Assembly (NCBI GenBank): GCA_019422105.1
Contig: JAHZDZ010000003.1
Location: forward strand, 1-64,000
DNA length: 64,000 bases
From: Bacillota bacterium
GTDB lineage: Bacteria > Bacillota > Clostridia > Lachnospirales > Anaerotignaceae
Reading direction: 5' to 3'
In this document: in pieces, positions 36,323 to 44,978 of the stretch
Layout of the letters: each line of letters begins with the position of its first letter
How positions within the stretch are numbered: the stretch's first letter is position 1
Translations under genes and position numbers: made by a program
Notes under the pieces: model-generated
The model's input: only the letters and a program-made list of their open reading frames with translations
Database searches by the model: none
Told to the model about the DNA's origin: nothing

Positions 36323-36754
36323 ATGGAGAAAAAAGTAAAAAAGCAGACCAAGCAGGTTAAAAAAAATACGGCTAAAAATACATCGGAGGAAAGCTCACTT
36401 ATTTTGGGTATGATAAAGGGGCTTGCAATTGCCTACGCTATTACCTGTATTGTTTTTATTGTTTATGCGCTGATACTTACCTATACATCTGTTTCAGAAA
36501 AGCATATCGCTTTGGTTGCGATCATCTGTACTGTTGCGGCCACGGTTGTAGCAGGCTTTGACACGGCCAGAAGCGCCAAAAGCAGGGGGCTTTTATGGGG
36601 CGTACTGTGCGGTGTATGCTATGCTCTGATATTGTTTGTCATTGGTATTTTATTGGGAGACGGCGTCAGCTTTAATACCGGAAAAATAACTACACTTCTG
36701 ATTGCGGCGGCGGGAGGCGGTCTTGGAGGAATATTGGGAATTAATAAAAAATAG
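36323..36754 (+). CDS. TIGR04086-family membrane protein
   Basis: Small clostridial membrane protein of unknown role. A lysine-rich N-terminus (MEKKVKKQTKQVKKN) is followed by four hydrophobic segments, ending in TLLIAAAGGGLGGILGI. In many Clostridia this family is encoded near yajC, the SCIFF peptide and secDF, as seen here for scfA, scfB and secDF. GGGGG lies 9 bases before the ATG at 36323. The last codons (INKK-stop) fall inside the three-hairpin repeat starting at 36742, so the repeat has replaced or forms the C-terminus. Confidence 0.8.
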   Translation: MEKKVKKQTKQVKKNTAKNTSEESSLILGMIKGLAIAYAITCIVFIVYALILTYTSVSEKHIALVAIICTVAATVVAGFDTARSAKSRGLLWGVLCGVCYALILFVIGILLGDGVSFNTGKITTLLIAAAGGGLGGILGINKK

Positions 36755-36866
36755 GTACATCGTAGCTATTTTTACGAATTGGTGTATTGTGGCCAATCCG
36801 TTTCCTCCATAATGTTTTTTATTGCGGCAGCAATAAAAAATAGCCGCGGTGCGGCTATTTTAACGG
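36742..36866 (+). repeat. Three-hairpin dispersed element, copy A (plus start of a second unit)
   Basis: Segment 36742-36840 aligns with 46739-46837: AATAAAAAATAG, GCTATTTTTACG, ATTGG, CCAATCCGTTTCC, TTTTTATTGC and GCAATAAAAAAT are shared in order. 36841-36866 (TAGCCGCGGTGCGGCTATTTT) repeats the first hairpin, so a second unit begins. Each unit can fold into three consecutive hairpins. Confidence 0.85.
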
Positions 36867-37589
36867 AATGAATTAATCTCATGAAAACGGCAGAAGAAAA
36901 AGAGGGGAAGCTTTTTACATAAAATTGAATGATTCAAATAAAGTTAGTTAAAAACCTATAGGATTTTAAACAAAAATTCTATACTAAAACTTTAAAACAA
37001 AATATTTCTATGTACTTTTCTTCAAGAAAAGTACCAAAAGAACTGGGGACTGGCGCAAGGCCCCCAGACCCCCGAGCGCCCGGGAATAAACTATCCCCGG
37101 ACCCCATCTGAAAAATACAGCCCGGTGAGCCGGTCTGGTTTTTCAGATATATCGGATATCCTTTTATTGCTTTCTTGTTCCAGGACACTGAATTTTAATT
37201 GCCCATTAGGGCATGAAAGAGAGGGTGTTCAGGAGGATTCTCCCCTTGAATCGTTTTAAGAGTCCGGGGGAATCGAAACCCCCGGCGCTTTGGCTGCTTT
37301 CACGCTGAAAGTAGCATCAAAGTACCTAGTTTTTAAAATCCTATAGGATTTTAAACGGTTATTTCCATAACTTAATTTATTTTCCGTCTGAGTCAAGAGT
37401 GAAACCCTTGCAGAGAGGTTTGGAGGCAAAGCACCCAAAAGAATTTTATTTTAAAGTACGATACTTTAGCAGAGTACAGCAGGTAATATCAAGGTATTTT
37501 TATCTGAAAAGGGAAGTGCAGATTCGTCTGAAATAAAAAATGTATTGCGCACAGTTTTTAGAGATTATCTTTTCAAATCTGGAAGTATG
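36867..37589. other. Gene-free region with direct repeats and palindromes
   Basis: A 17-base direct repeat CCTATAGGATTTTAAAC occurs at 36955-36971 and 37340-37356; at the second site it is part of a perfect 24-base palindrome (37332-37355). Between them GTACTTTTCTT-C-AAGAAAAGTAC (37012-37034) is an 11-bp hairpin, followed by GC-rich stretches (GCGCCCGGG; GGGGGAATCGAAACCCCC). No convincing gene, tRNA or transposase. It may be a remnant of a small mobile element. Confidence 0.55.
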
Positions 37590-37598
37590 TGCTATAAT
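37590..37598 (+). promoter_or_regulatory. Extended -10 promoter of scfA
   Basis: TGCTATAAT (TGnTATAAT), 43 bases before the scfA start codon; -35 region TTTTCA is weak. Confidence 0.6.
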
Positions 37599-37640
37599 AT
37601 ATCGAATCAATACAATTTTTAGCTCTAAGGGGGTAAAAAG

Positions 37641-37781
37641 ATGAAGCATGTTAAGACATTAAACACAAAGATGCTGAAGAGCACTTTGGCAAAAGGCGGA
37701 TGCGGAGAATGCCAGACTTCCTGCCAGTCAGCCTGCAAAACATCCTGTACTGTAGCAAACCAGTCCTGCGAAAACAGATAA
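37641..37781 (+). CDS. scfA: SCIFF ranthipeptide precursor
   Basis: Precursor peptide of the clostridial 'six cysteines in forty-five residues' family. 46 residues, starting MKHVKTLNTKMLKSTLAKGG and then six Cys at 21, 24, 28, 32, 36 and 43 (C..C...C...C...C......C). In the studied Clostridium thermocellum peptide a thioether joins Cys32 to Thr37; both residues occur at those numbers here. AAGGGGGT precedes the ATG. The maturase gene scfB follows after 321 bases. SCIFF is nearly universal in Clostridia; roles in quorum sensing and metabolism have been proposed in some species. Confidence 0.95.
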   Translation: MKHVKTLNTKMLKSTLAKGGCGECQTSCQSACKTSCTVANQSCENR

Positions 37782-38102
37782 GTTTCGCTTGTATTTTATT
37801 GATGTTTTGAGTATGCCGGGAGGCTCAGACAGTGACTTCCCGGCTGATTCAGATTATGGGGTTTCGTACAGTGTACAAAGGTTTTGATTTCCTGTGGGGA
37901 TTCTGCGCAGTAAAAAGTCAAATCCTCGCTTTATTGTTTGTTTTAAATAGGCGTTTAGAATGCGTGATAATATGGTGGGCTAATGGCCGGCACCTTAAGA
38001 AACTAAGGACAGTCAGATTTTTGTTTTCTTAAGCGAAGCCGCAGGGGCCCGCATTTTTTATGCCGAAAAGATAGAAATGAGGGTTAGGGAAGGAGTAAAA
38101 AT
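37782..38102 (+). other. scfA-scfB intergenic region with two hairpins
   Basis: GCCGGGA/TCCCGGC (37815-37844) lacks a T-run and could be a processing or attenuation hairpin that makes more scfA than scfB message. CTTAAGAAA/TTTCTTAAG (37994-38033) carries the same outer-stem sequence as the nested-hairpin elements at 28603 and 44832. GGGAAGGAG is the scfB ribosome binding site. Confidence 0.5.
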
Positions 38103-39476
38103 ATGATACATAAGTTTTCCATGAACGGAGTGAACGTTGTTTTGGACGTTAACAGCGGTGCGGTTCATGTGGTAGATGATGTTTTTTATGGCATTGTGGA
38201 TGATTACAGCAGTATGAGTGAGAGAGAGCTTACAAAAAAGTACGCTCCCCAGTATGGAAAAGGTGCGATCGAGGAGGCCGTACAGGAAATACAGGCGCTT
38301 GTGGAGGAGGACATGCTCTTTACAAAGGACGAGTATGAGGACGTAATTCCGCTTGTAAACCGCAGAGAACCGGTTGTAAAGGCTCTATGCCTACATGTTG
38401 CCCACGACTGTAATTTGAAATGCGAATATTGCTTTGCGGAGGAAGGGGAATACCATGGACACCGCTCTTTAATGAGTGTGGAGGTGGGTCGTGCGGCTCT
38501 TGATTTCATTATGAAAAATTCCGGTTCTAGAAGGAACCTGGAGGTGGACTTTTTTGGCGGCGAACCTCTCATGAATTTTGAGGTGGTAAAGGAGCTTGTC
38601 AAATACGGTGAGGAAAATCAGGGGAAATACAACAAAAATTTCCGCTTTACCATTACGACAAATGGCATTCTTTTAGATGAGGACAAGCAGAGCTTTATCA
38701 ATGAGCATATGCATAATGTGGTATTGAGCATGGATGGCAGAAGGGAAATCAACGACCGCATGCGTCCAAGAGCCGGAAAGCAGGGCAGTTATGACGTGAT
38801 AGTGCCGAAATTCCAAAAGCTTGCGGAAAGCAGAAATCAGACGGATTATTATCTGAGAGGAACCTTTACCCGATATAATCTGGATTTTGCTAAGGATGTA
38901 CTTCACATGGCGGATCTGGGCTTCAAGCAGATTTCTGTGGAGCCTGTTGTCACGGCAGATGATGTGCCATACGCTTTGCAGGAGGAGGACTTGCCCGCAA
39001 TCTACCAGGAATATGAGGGATTGGCAGAGGAAATCTACCAGAGACGGAAAAGCGGAGACAGGAAAAAGGATTTCAATTTCTTCCACTTTAACATTGATTT
39101 GTCAGGAGGCCCCTGTGTGGCAAAAAGACTGTCCGGCTGCGGCAGCGGCACAGAATATCTGGCAGTCACGCCGGAGGGAGATCTTTACCCATGCCATCAG
39201 TTTGTAGGTCTTGAGGGCTTTAAAATGGGCACTGTATTTGAGGGTGTTCAAAATACGCAGATGCGGGAGGAGTTCTCCAGGTGCAACGTCTATGCCAAGG
39301 AGGACTGTAAAAAGTGCTGGGCAAAATTTTATTGCAGCGGAGGGTGTGCGGCAAATGCTTACCAATTAAACGGAAGCATCCTGAAGCCCTATGAGCTTGG
39401 CTGTAAGCTCCAGAGAAAAAGGGTAGAGTGTGCGATTATGGTAAAGGCCAAGGCTTTGCAGGAGGAAGAGAACTGA
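38103..39476 (+). CDS. scfB: SCIFF radical SAM maturase (thioether-forming)
   Basis: Radical SAM enzyme that installs Cys-to-Thr thioether bonds in the SCIFF peptide. 457 residues. The N-terminal ~85 residues are the peptide-recognition region. CNLKCEYC is the CxxxCxxC SAM cluster site, FFGGEPLMNFE follows, and the C-terminal SPASM domain holds auxiliary cluster cysteines: CVAKRLSGCGSG, DLYPCHQF, CNVYAKEDCKKCWAKFYCSGGC, YELGC. Followed by secDF, the usual clostridial order. Confidence 0.96.
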   Translation: MIHKFSMNGVNVVLDVNSGAVHVVDDVFYGIVDDYSSMSERELTKKYAPQYGKGAIEEAVQEIQALVEEDMLFTKDEYEDVIPLVNRREPVVKALCLHVAHDCNLKCEYCFAEEGEYHGHRSLMSVEVGRAALDFIMKNSGSRRNLEVDFFGGEPLMNFEVVKELVKYGEENQGKYNKNFRFTITTNGILLDEDKQSFINEHMHNVVLSMDGRREINDRMRPRAGKQGSYDVIVPKFQKLAESRNQTDYYLRGTFTRYNLDFAKDVLHMADLGFKQISVEPVVTADDVPYALQEEDLPAIYQEYEGLAEEIYQRRKSGDRKKDFNFFHFNIDLSGGPCVAKRLSGCGSGTEYLAVTPEGDLYPCHQFVGLEGFKMGTVFEGVQNTQMREEFSRCNVYAKEDCKKCWAKFYCSGGCAANAYQLNGSILKPYELGCKLQRKRVECAIMVKAKALQEEEN

Positions 39477-39570
39477 TACGGTATGCTGTTTTTTGTAGAC
39501 AAATAACGCTTATTAAGATATAATTAGATTTTGAGAAAAAAAGTGGGTCTTTAGGAGGCGAAAAACAAAA

Positions 39571-40809
39571 ATGAAAAGCAAAAGTATATTTTCTCTTCTT
39601 ATCCTTCTTGTGATAACAATCGCTATCGGTGGTGTTTCATATTTTGGAGTCGGGGAAAATAAAATCCTTGGTGTAAATAACATCAAGCAGGGCCTTGACT
39701 TGAGCGGCGGTGCATATATTACGTACGAAGCCGACAAGGAGAATGTTACCTCTGAGGAAATGGCTTCCGCCGTATCCCTCATTCAGGGACGTTTAAACAG
39801 AAAAGGTATGACAGAGGCTGAAGCCGCAAAGCAGGGGGACAACAGGATTCGTGTGGACATCCCCGGTGTTGAAAATGCGGAGGAGGCTATCAGCGAAATC
39901 GGACAGACGGCACAGCTTTCCTTTATTGACATGGAGGGCAATGTGCTTCTGACAGGAGCAGATGTTGCGGATGCTGTGAAGGCCGCAGGAGCGGTTGAAA
40001 AGGGCGGCGCGGCAGAACCCTATGTAAGCCTGAAATTCACAGAGGAAGGCAAACAGAAATTTGCCAAGGCGACACAGGATAATATCGGCAAGCAGATTGC
40101 CATTGTCCTTGACGACGGCATTATCAGCGCTCCCACGGTCAATGTAGCCATTACAGACGGCAATGCCATGATTACCGGAAGCTTCACACCGGAGTCTGCG
40201 GAAGAGCTTGCAGCTTTAATCCGTGCCGGATCCCTTCCCTTTAACTTAAAGGTGATAGAGATGAACAATATTGGCGCAAGGCTTGGCGCAGACGCGCTTT
40301 CGACAGGTCTTAAGGCCGGTGTTATCGGTATTATACTTGTATTGATTTTCATGCTTTTGATATACAAGGCGGCGGGCTTTGCCGCTGACTGGGCGTTATT
40401 AATCTATGTAGGGCTTGAGCTTCTTGCTTTGAGCGCCTTTGGTGTGACACTTACCTTGCCGGGTATAGCCGGTATTGTATTATCTGTGGGTATGGCGGTA
40501 GATGCCAACGTCATTATATTTGAAAGAATAAAGGAAGAGCTGAACAGCGGAAAAACGCTGAGAAGTTCTCTGGATTCCGGATTCAAGAGAGCGTTTCCGG
40601 CAATTCTTGACGGAAATGTGACAACGCTTATCGCGGCTGTTGTTTTGTACTGGATGGGATCCGGTACAATAAGGGGCTTTGCCCAGACGCTGATGATTGG
40701 TATTATTCTTTCCATGTTTACAGCGCTGATTATTACAAAGTTGATTTTGAAATCCATGGTAGGCGCAGGCATCAATAACCCGAAATTATACGGCATAAAA
40801 TCGAAATAA
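39571..40809 (+). CDS. secD: Protein translocase subunit SecD
   Basis: Membrane subunit that uses the proton gradient to assist SecYEG-driven export. 412 residues, a short SecD. One N-terminal helix, the extracytoplasmic P1 region (GLDLSGGAYITYEADKE...GRLNRKGMTEAEA...NRIRVDIPGVENAEEA), then five C-terminal helices with LTLPGIAGIVLSVGMAVDANVIIFERIKEEL, the conserved SecD signature including the D..A..I.FER motif. secF follows 15 bases later. Confidence 0.96.
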   Translation: MKSKSIFSLLILLVITIAIGGVSYFGVGENKILGVNNIKQGLDLSGGAYITYEADKENVTSEEMASAVSLIQGRLNRKGMTEAEAAKQGDNRIRVDIPGVENAEEAISEIGQTAQLSFIDMEGNVLLTGADVADAVKAAGAVEKGGAAEPYVSLKFTEEGKQKFAKATQDNIGKQIAIVLDDGIISAPTVNVAITDGNAMITGSFTPESAEELAALIRAGSLPFNLKVIEMNNIGARLGADALSTGLKAGVIGIILVLIFMLLIYKAAGFAADWALLIYVGLELLALSAFGVTLTLPGIAGIVLSVGMAVDANVIIFERIKEELNSGKTLRSSLDSGFKRAFPAILDGNVTTLIAAVVLYWMGSGTIRGFAQTLMIGIILSMFTALIITKLILKSMVGAGINNPKLYGIKSK

Positions 40810-40824
40810 GGAGGACTGATAAAA

Positions 40825-41706
40825 ATGAATATTATTCAAAACAGAATGAAATTTTTAGCAGTCTCATTCATCGTGATTTTAGCCGGCATTGTAGCTATGG
40901 TGGTAAATGGAGCTGCTGGAAGGGGCGCTTTAAACTTTGACATTGAGTTTACAGGCGGTACTTCCATGAGTATAAATATAGGACAGGAATTTGAAAACGA
41001 GGATATCAGGGTGATCATTGAGGATATTACAGGCCAGAAGGCTCCTCAGATACAGAAGATTCTCGGTAAAGAAGAGGTTTCCATTAAAATGCAGTCTGTT
41101 GAGGGTGAAACAAGGACTGAGATTATAAAGGCACTTCAGGAAAAATATGGATTTTCGGACGAAGATGTTCTAAGTGTTGCGGATATCAGCGGAACGGTCA
41201 GCGGAGAAATGCAGAGAGCAGCACTGATTGCGGTTGCGATAGCGTGTATTGCCATGCTTATCTACATTTCTATCCGTTTTAAGGACTTCCGTATGGGTGG
41301 AAGCGCCATTATTGCACTGCTTCATGATGTGCTTGTGGTAGTTGCGTTTTATGCATTATTCAGGGTGCCGATCAATAATTCTTTTATTGCGGCAGTGCTG
41401 ACGGTGCTTGGTTATTCTATCAACGCAACCATTGTTATATTTGACCGCATCAGGGAGAATAAAACGAAGTTTAAACGGCATGAGAAGGACAAGCTGATTG
41501 ACAAGAGCGTAAATCAGACACTGTCTCGCTCTATCAATACCTCACTGACAACGTTATTTACTATAGGCGCTATCTATGTGCTAGGCGTTCCCTCTATCAA
41601 AGAGTTTGCTCTGCCTCTCATTATCGGTATTATAAGCGGCGCGTATTCTTCTATCTTTATATCGGGATCTGTCTGGTATATACTGCTTCCAAAGAACGAG
41701 AAATAA
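40825..41706 (+). CDS. secF: Protein translocase subunit SecF
   Basis: Partner of SecD. 293 residues. N-terminal helix, periplasmic-type P4 region starting LNFDIEFTGGTSMSI, and five helices with VLTVLGYSINATIVIFDRIREN, the SecF signature matching that of SecD. AAGGAGG precedes the ATG. Last gene of the scf-sec block; a hairpin at 41850 separates it from recJ. Confidence 0.96.
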   Translation: MNIIQNRMKFLAVSFIVILAGIVAMVVNGAAGRGALNFDIEFTGGTSMSINIGQEFENEDIRVIIEDITGQKAPQIQKILGKEEVSIKMQSVEGETRTEIIKALQEKYGFSDEDVLSVADISGTVSGEMQRAALIAVAIACIAMLIYISIRFKDFRMGGSAIIALLHDVLVVVAFYALFRVPINNSFIAAVLTVLGYSINATIVIFDRIRENKTKFKRHEKDKLIDKSVNQTLSRSINTSLTTLFTIGAIYVLGVPSIKEFALPLIIGIISGAYSSIFISGSVWYILLPKNEK

Positions 41707-41849
41707 GCTGAAGCTGGCAGGAAAACTGAAGTGAATAAAAAGCGGAGGCTGCAGGAACAGGGTGTTCCGGCTGCTCAACCCGCTGTTTATTCCTTAAATT
41801 TATTCATGAAAAACTTGTTTTCAATGAAAGACGTCGATAATATTGATAT

Positions 41850-41880
41850 CAGGAAGCGCCAACGGCGCTTCCTGATTGTG
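41850..41880 (+). terminator. Terminator between secF and recJ
   Basis: CAGGAAGCGCC and GGCGCTTCCTG form an 11-bp stem with a 3-base loop, then TTGTGTTTAT. Confidence 0.82.
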
Positions 41881-41924
41881 TTTATGGGGATACGCAAAAA
41901 AACGATCAAAATGGGGGGTGTGCT

Positions 41925-43700
41925 ATGAAAAGATGGATGCTGAAACGAAGCAAGGTGGATACAGTAAAGATGGCGGGGGCTCTTGGCATCAGCCAGACAA
42001 TTGCCTGCATACTGGCAAACCGCGGTATAGGAACCTATGAAGATGCCTGCCGTTTTCTGAAAGCGGATATCAGCACTCTTTATCCTTCTGAAAAAATGGC
42101 GGATTTGGAGAAGGGTATTTCCATATTGGCAGAGGGAATAGAAAAAGGCGAGAAGATTGCTGTGTACGGCGATTATGACGTGGACGGCGTCAGCAGTACA
42201 GTCATTTTATATAAGGCTCTGGCAGCCTTGGGCGCGGATGTAATATACTATGTACCCCACAGGCAGAAGGAGGGGTATGGGCTTAATATTGAGGCTGTGG
42301 AGGAACTCCACAGGGAAGGCGTTCAGATACTTTTGACCTGTGATAACGGCATAGCGGCAAGGCAGGAGATAAAAAGAGCGAAGGAGCTGTCCATGACAGC
42401 TGTCATCATAGACCATCATGAGCCTGCCTTTGAGGACAGGGACGGCCATCGCCAGGATGTACTTCCGGAGGCTGACGCTGTAATAGATCCCAAGCGAAAG
42501 GACTGTCCTTATCCTTTTAAAATGCTTTGTGCCGCAGGACTGTCCTATAAGTTTGCCTCTGCGCTGTACCGTTATATGGGAAGAACCTATGAGGGGCAGG
42601 AGGAAGCTCTCGTGTTTGCCTGTATTGCCACAGTATGCGATATTGTGGATCTGATGGATGAAAACAGGACAATTGTAAGGTGCGGACTGGAAAAAATCGG
42701 CTCAGTCAAAAATAAAGGCCTGCAGGCGCTTATAGAGGCTACGGGTTTGAGGGATAAAAGGATTGGGGAATATCATCTGGGCTTTGTCATAGGTCCCTGT
42801 ATTAACGCCACTGGAAGGCTTGAAAGCGCAAGGCTGGCTATCCGCCTTTTTATTGAGGAGGAGGAAGGGCAGGCACAGAAAATGGCGAAAGAGCTGGTGG
42901 AAATGAATAACAGCCGCAAGGACATGACCATGGTGTCTGTGGAAAAGGTGACAGCACAGGTTGAGAGCTCTGCTTTGAATAAAGACCGTGTGCTTGTCAT
43001 CTATCAGGAAGATATTCATGAGAGTATAGCAGGTATTGTGGCGGGCAAAATAAAGGAGCGGTATTATAAGCCTGTTATCGTGATTACAAAATCGGAGGGA
43101 TGTGCCAAGGGATCGGCCAGAAGTATAGAGGGATACAATATATTTGAGGAGCTTTTTGCTTTAAAGGAGCTGTTTATTAAATTCGGGGGGCATCCCATGG
43201 CAGCCGGATTGTCCCTGCCTCATGAGAATATAGATATCCTTAGGCGCAGACTGAATGAAAACTGTACCTTGACACAGGAGGATTTGACGGAGGTTATCAG
43301 AATAGAAAAACAGCTTTCCTTCGGGGATTTAACACTTCCCCTTGCTTATGGTATCAAGGATCTGGCGCCCTTTGGCAAGGGCAACAGCACGCCTGTTTTC
43401 GGCATGAAAAATGTTATGGCGGAGAGGATAACGCTGATAGGGAAAAATAAGGATATGATCCGCTTTACCTTTTTAGACAGGGGAAAAAACAGGAGGCTCA
43501 CAGGTCTTTCCTTTGACGGTTTCCGGCAGTTTGAGGATTTGACAAAACCGTTGTTTATACAGGAGGAATATGATAAAATACTGCTGGGCGGGCTTTTCCG
43601 CAGAGAGATGGATATTTTGTTCACACTGGATATCAATGAATATAACGGTTCAAAAAGCCTGCAGCTGATGATAAAGGATTTCAGATATTCCGTTTCTTGA
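41925..43700 (+). CDS. recJ: Single-stranded-DNA-specific exonuclease RecJ
   Basis: 5'-3' ssDNA exonuclease of the DHH family, used in recombination and repair. 591 residues. Metal motifs: VYGDYDVDGVSST, LLTCDNGI, VIIDHHEP, VIDPKRKDCPYP, and the DHHA1-domain GGHPMAAGLSLP. The C-terminal OB-type domain follows. GGGGGGTG precedes the ATG. In Firmicutes recJ commonly precedes apt, as here, with 21 bases between them; relA, usual third gene, does not follow. Confidence 0.96.
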   Translation: MKRWMLKRSKVDTVKMAGALGISQTIACILANRGIGTYEDACRFLKADISTLYPSEKMADLEKGISILAEGIEKGEKIAVYGDYDVDGVSSTVILYKALAALGADVIYYVPHRQKEGYGLNIEAVEELHREGVQILLTCDNGIAARQEIKRAKELSMTAVIIDHHEPAFEDRDGHRQDVLPEADAVIDPKRKDCPYPFKMLCAAGLSYKFASALYRYMGRTYEGQEEALVFACIATVCDIVDLMDENRTIVRCGLEKIGSVKNKGLQALIEATGLRDKRIGEYHLGFVIGPCINATGRLESARLAIRLFIEEEEGQAQKMAKELVEMNNSRKDMTMVSVEKVTAQVESSALNKDRVLVIYQEDIHESIAGIVAGKIKERYYKPVIVITKSEGCAKGSARSIEGYNIFEELFALKELFIKFGGHPMAAGLSLPHENIDILRRRLNENCTLTQEDLTEVIRIEKQLSFGDLTLPLAYGIKDLAPFGKGNSTPVFGMKNVMAERITLIGKNKDMIRFTFLDRGKNRRLTGLSFDGFRQFEDLTKPLFIQEEYDKILLGGLFRREMDILFTLDINEYNGSKSLQLMIKDFRYSVS

Positions 43701-43721
43701 TAACAGGGAGGGAGCAATTGT

Positions 43722-44237
43722 ATGGAGTTAAAGGATAAAATAAGGAATATACCGGATTTCCCGGAAAAGGGAATTATTTTCAGGGACATTACCACCCTTT
43801 TACAGGATGGAGAGGGGCTTAGAGAGGCCGTTACACAGATGCAGAAATGTGTTGAGGGGCTTTCGTTTGATCTGATTGTAGGACCGGAATCCAGAGGCTT
43901 TATATTCGGTGTTCCTTTGGCCTATAATATGAAAAAGGGCTTTGTGCCAATCAGAAAGGCCGGTAAGCTGCCGGCGGAGACATGGAAGAAGGAGTATGCT
44001 CTGGAATATGGTACAGCCGTTATTGAAATGCACAAGGATGCTATAAAGCCCGGGCAAAGGGTTGTCATTGTAGATGACTTGATTGCTACCGGCGGTACGA
44101 CCAAGGCTATAATAGAGCTGGTGGAGCAGGCGGGAGGCATTGTTTCGGGCCTGTGCTTTTTGATAGAGCTTGAGGCATTAAAGGGAAGAGCACAGATTGG
44201 AGACTATTTTTGCCAGTCCGTTATAAAGTATGAGTAG
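43722..44237 (+). CDS. apt: Adenine phosphoribosyltransferase
   Basis: Salvages adenine to AMP using PRPP. 171 residues, normal. Motifs: IPDFPEKGIIFRDITTLL, VGPESRGFIFGVPLA, FVPIRKAGKLPAET, and the PRPP loop VVIVDDLIATGGTTKA. GGGAGGGAG precedes the ATG. Ends 50 bases before the rplS promoter. Confidence 0.97.
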   Translation: MELKDKIRNIPDFPEKGIIFRDITTLLQDGEGLREAVTQMQKCVEGLSFDLIVGPESRGFIFGVPLAYNMKKGFVPIRKAGKLPAETWKKEYALEYGTAVIEMHKDAIKPGQRVVIVDDLIATGGTTKAIIELVEQAGGIVSGLCFLIELEALKGRAQIGDYFCQSVIKYE

Positions 44238-44290
44238 ATTGGAAATAATGACAGGGACAGAAAAATTACAATAAATTTGGAAGAAAATTG

Positions 44291-44319
44291 TTGCAATGAA
44301 AAAAAAGTTGTGATATAAT
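44291..44319 (+). promoter_or_regulatory. Promoter of rplS
   Basis: TTGCAA (44291-44296), 17-base spacer, TATAAT (44314-44319). Confidence 0.75.
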
Positions 44320-44325
44320 TTGAAT

Positions 44326-44393
44326 CTGTGAGTACAGACGTTCCGCTGGTACAGATGGTATTAAGAACGCCTATGAGGGAAGGAGGAATACAA
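44326..44393 (+). ncRNA. Candidate L19 leader (rplS 5' UTR)
   Basis: The expected transcript start is near 44326, leaving a leader of about 68 bases. GACGTTC and GAACGCC arms (about 44337 and 44365) can pair. Short L19 leaders with autoregulatory structure are known upstream of rplS in Firmicutes; the match here rests on position and size, not on a confirmed consensus. Confidence 0.4.
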
Positions 44394-44741
44394 ATGAACG
44401 ATATCATTAGGGAAATTGAAAACGCTCAGTTAAAAAGCGAAATAACTCCTTTTAAGGTTGGAGATACTGTACGTGTATACGCGAAGGTTGTCGAGGGTAC
44501 AAGAGAGAGACTTCAGATGTTTGAAGGCGTTGTTATCAAAAGACAAAACGGCGGCGTAAGGGAAACCTTTACAGTAAGAAGGATTGCTTCCGGCGTTGGC
44601 GTGGAGAGAACATGGCCAATCCATTCTCCAAGAATCGACCGTATTGAGGTTGTAAGACGCGGTATTGTAAGACGCGCAAAGCTCTTCTATTTGAGAGACA
44701 GAGTTGGCAAGGCAGCAAAGGTAAAAGAAGAGATCAGGTAA
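44394..44741 (+). CDS. rplS: 50S ribosomal protein L19
   Basis: Large-subunit protein at the 30S-50S interface. 115 residues. Typical start MNDIIREIENAQLKSEITPFKVGDTVRVYAKVVEG, then QMFEGVVIKRQNGGVRETFTVRRIASGVGVERTWPIHSPRIDRIEVVRRG and RRAKLFYLRDRVGKAAKVKE. GGAAGGAGG precedes the ATG at 44394; the frame is open further upstream but that is leader. Confidence 0.98.
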   Translation: MNDIIREIENAQLKSEITPFKVGDTVRVYAKVVEGTRERLQMFEGVVIKRQNGGVRETFTVRRIASGVGVERTWPIHSPRIDRIEVVRRGIVRRAKLFYLRDRVGKAAKVKEEIR

Positions 44742-44831
44742 GAAATGAAAAGGATGGTTTAAGGCGGCTCGACTTAAGGAAACAAAATACAAGCGGGTAT
44801 TTGGTATTTTGTCGAACGCTTGGAGTGCACT

Positions 44832-44915
44832 ATAAGAAAACAGAACAATATAGGTTTCATATGCAAAGAAAGCTTGATTTATCAAGCTTTCTTTGCTTTT
44901 ATGTTTTCTTATGGC
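44832..44915 (+). repeat. Nested-hairpin terminator element, copy 2
   Basis: Inner stem CAAAGAAAGCTTGA (44864-44877) with TCAAGCTTTCTTTG (44882-44895); outer stem ATAAGAAAACA (44832-44842) with TGTTTTCTTAT (44902-44912), followed by GGC. It matches 28603-28685 in order and length, with paired changes in the inner stem. It ends the rplS transcript. Confidence 0.8.
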
Positions 44916-44978
44916 GCCGGCCGCTGGCCTTCCTTTTTTGTTATCACAAAAAGCTGCGGAGACGGGGAGGCGGCAGAA

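Noticed and set aside
37000..37460. Protein-coding frames or a tRNA in the GC-rich gene-free stretch
   Set aside because: Frames lack ribosome binding sites and sense; GGGGGAATCGAAACCCCC resembles a T-arm but no cloverleaf or acceptor stem could be built around it.
41731..41928. 65-residue frame between secF and recJ
   Set aside because: It spans the terminator at 41850-41874 and overlaps the recJ start.
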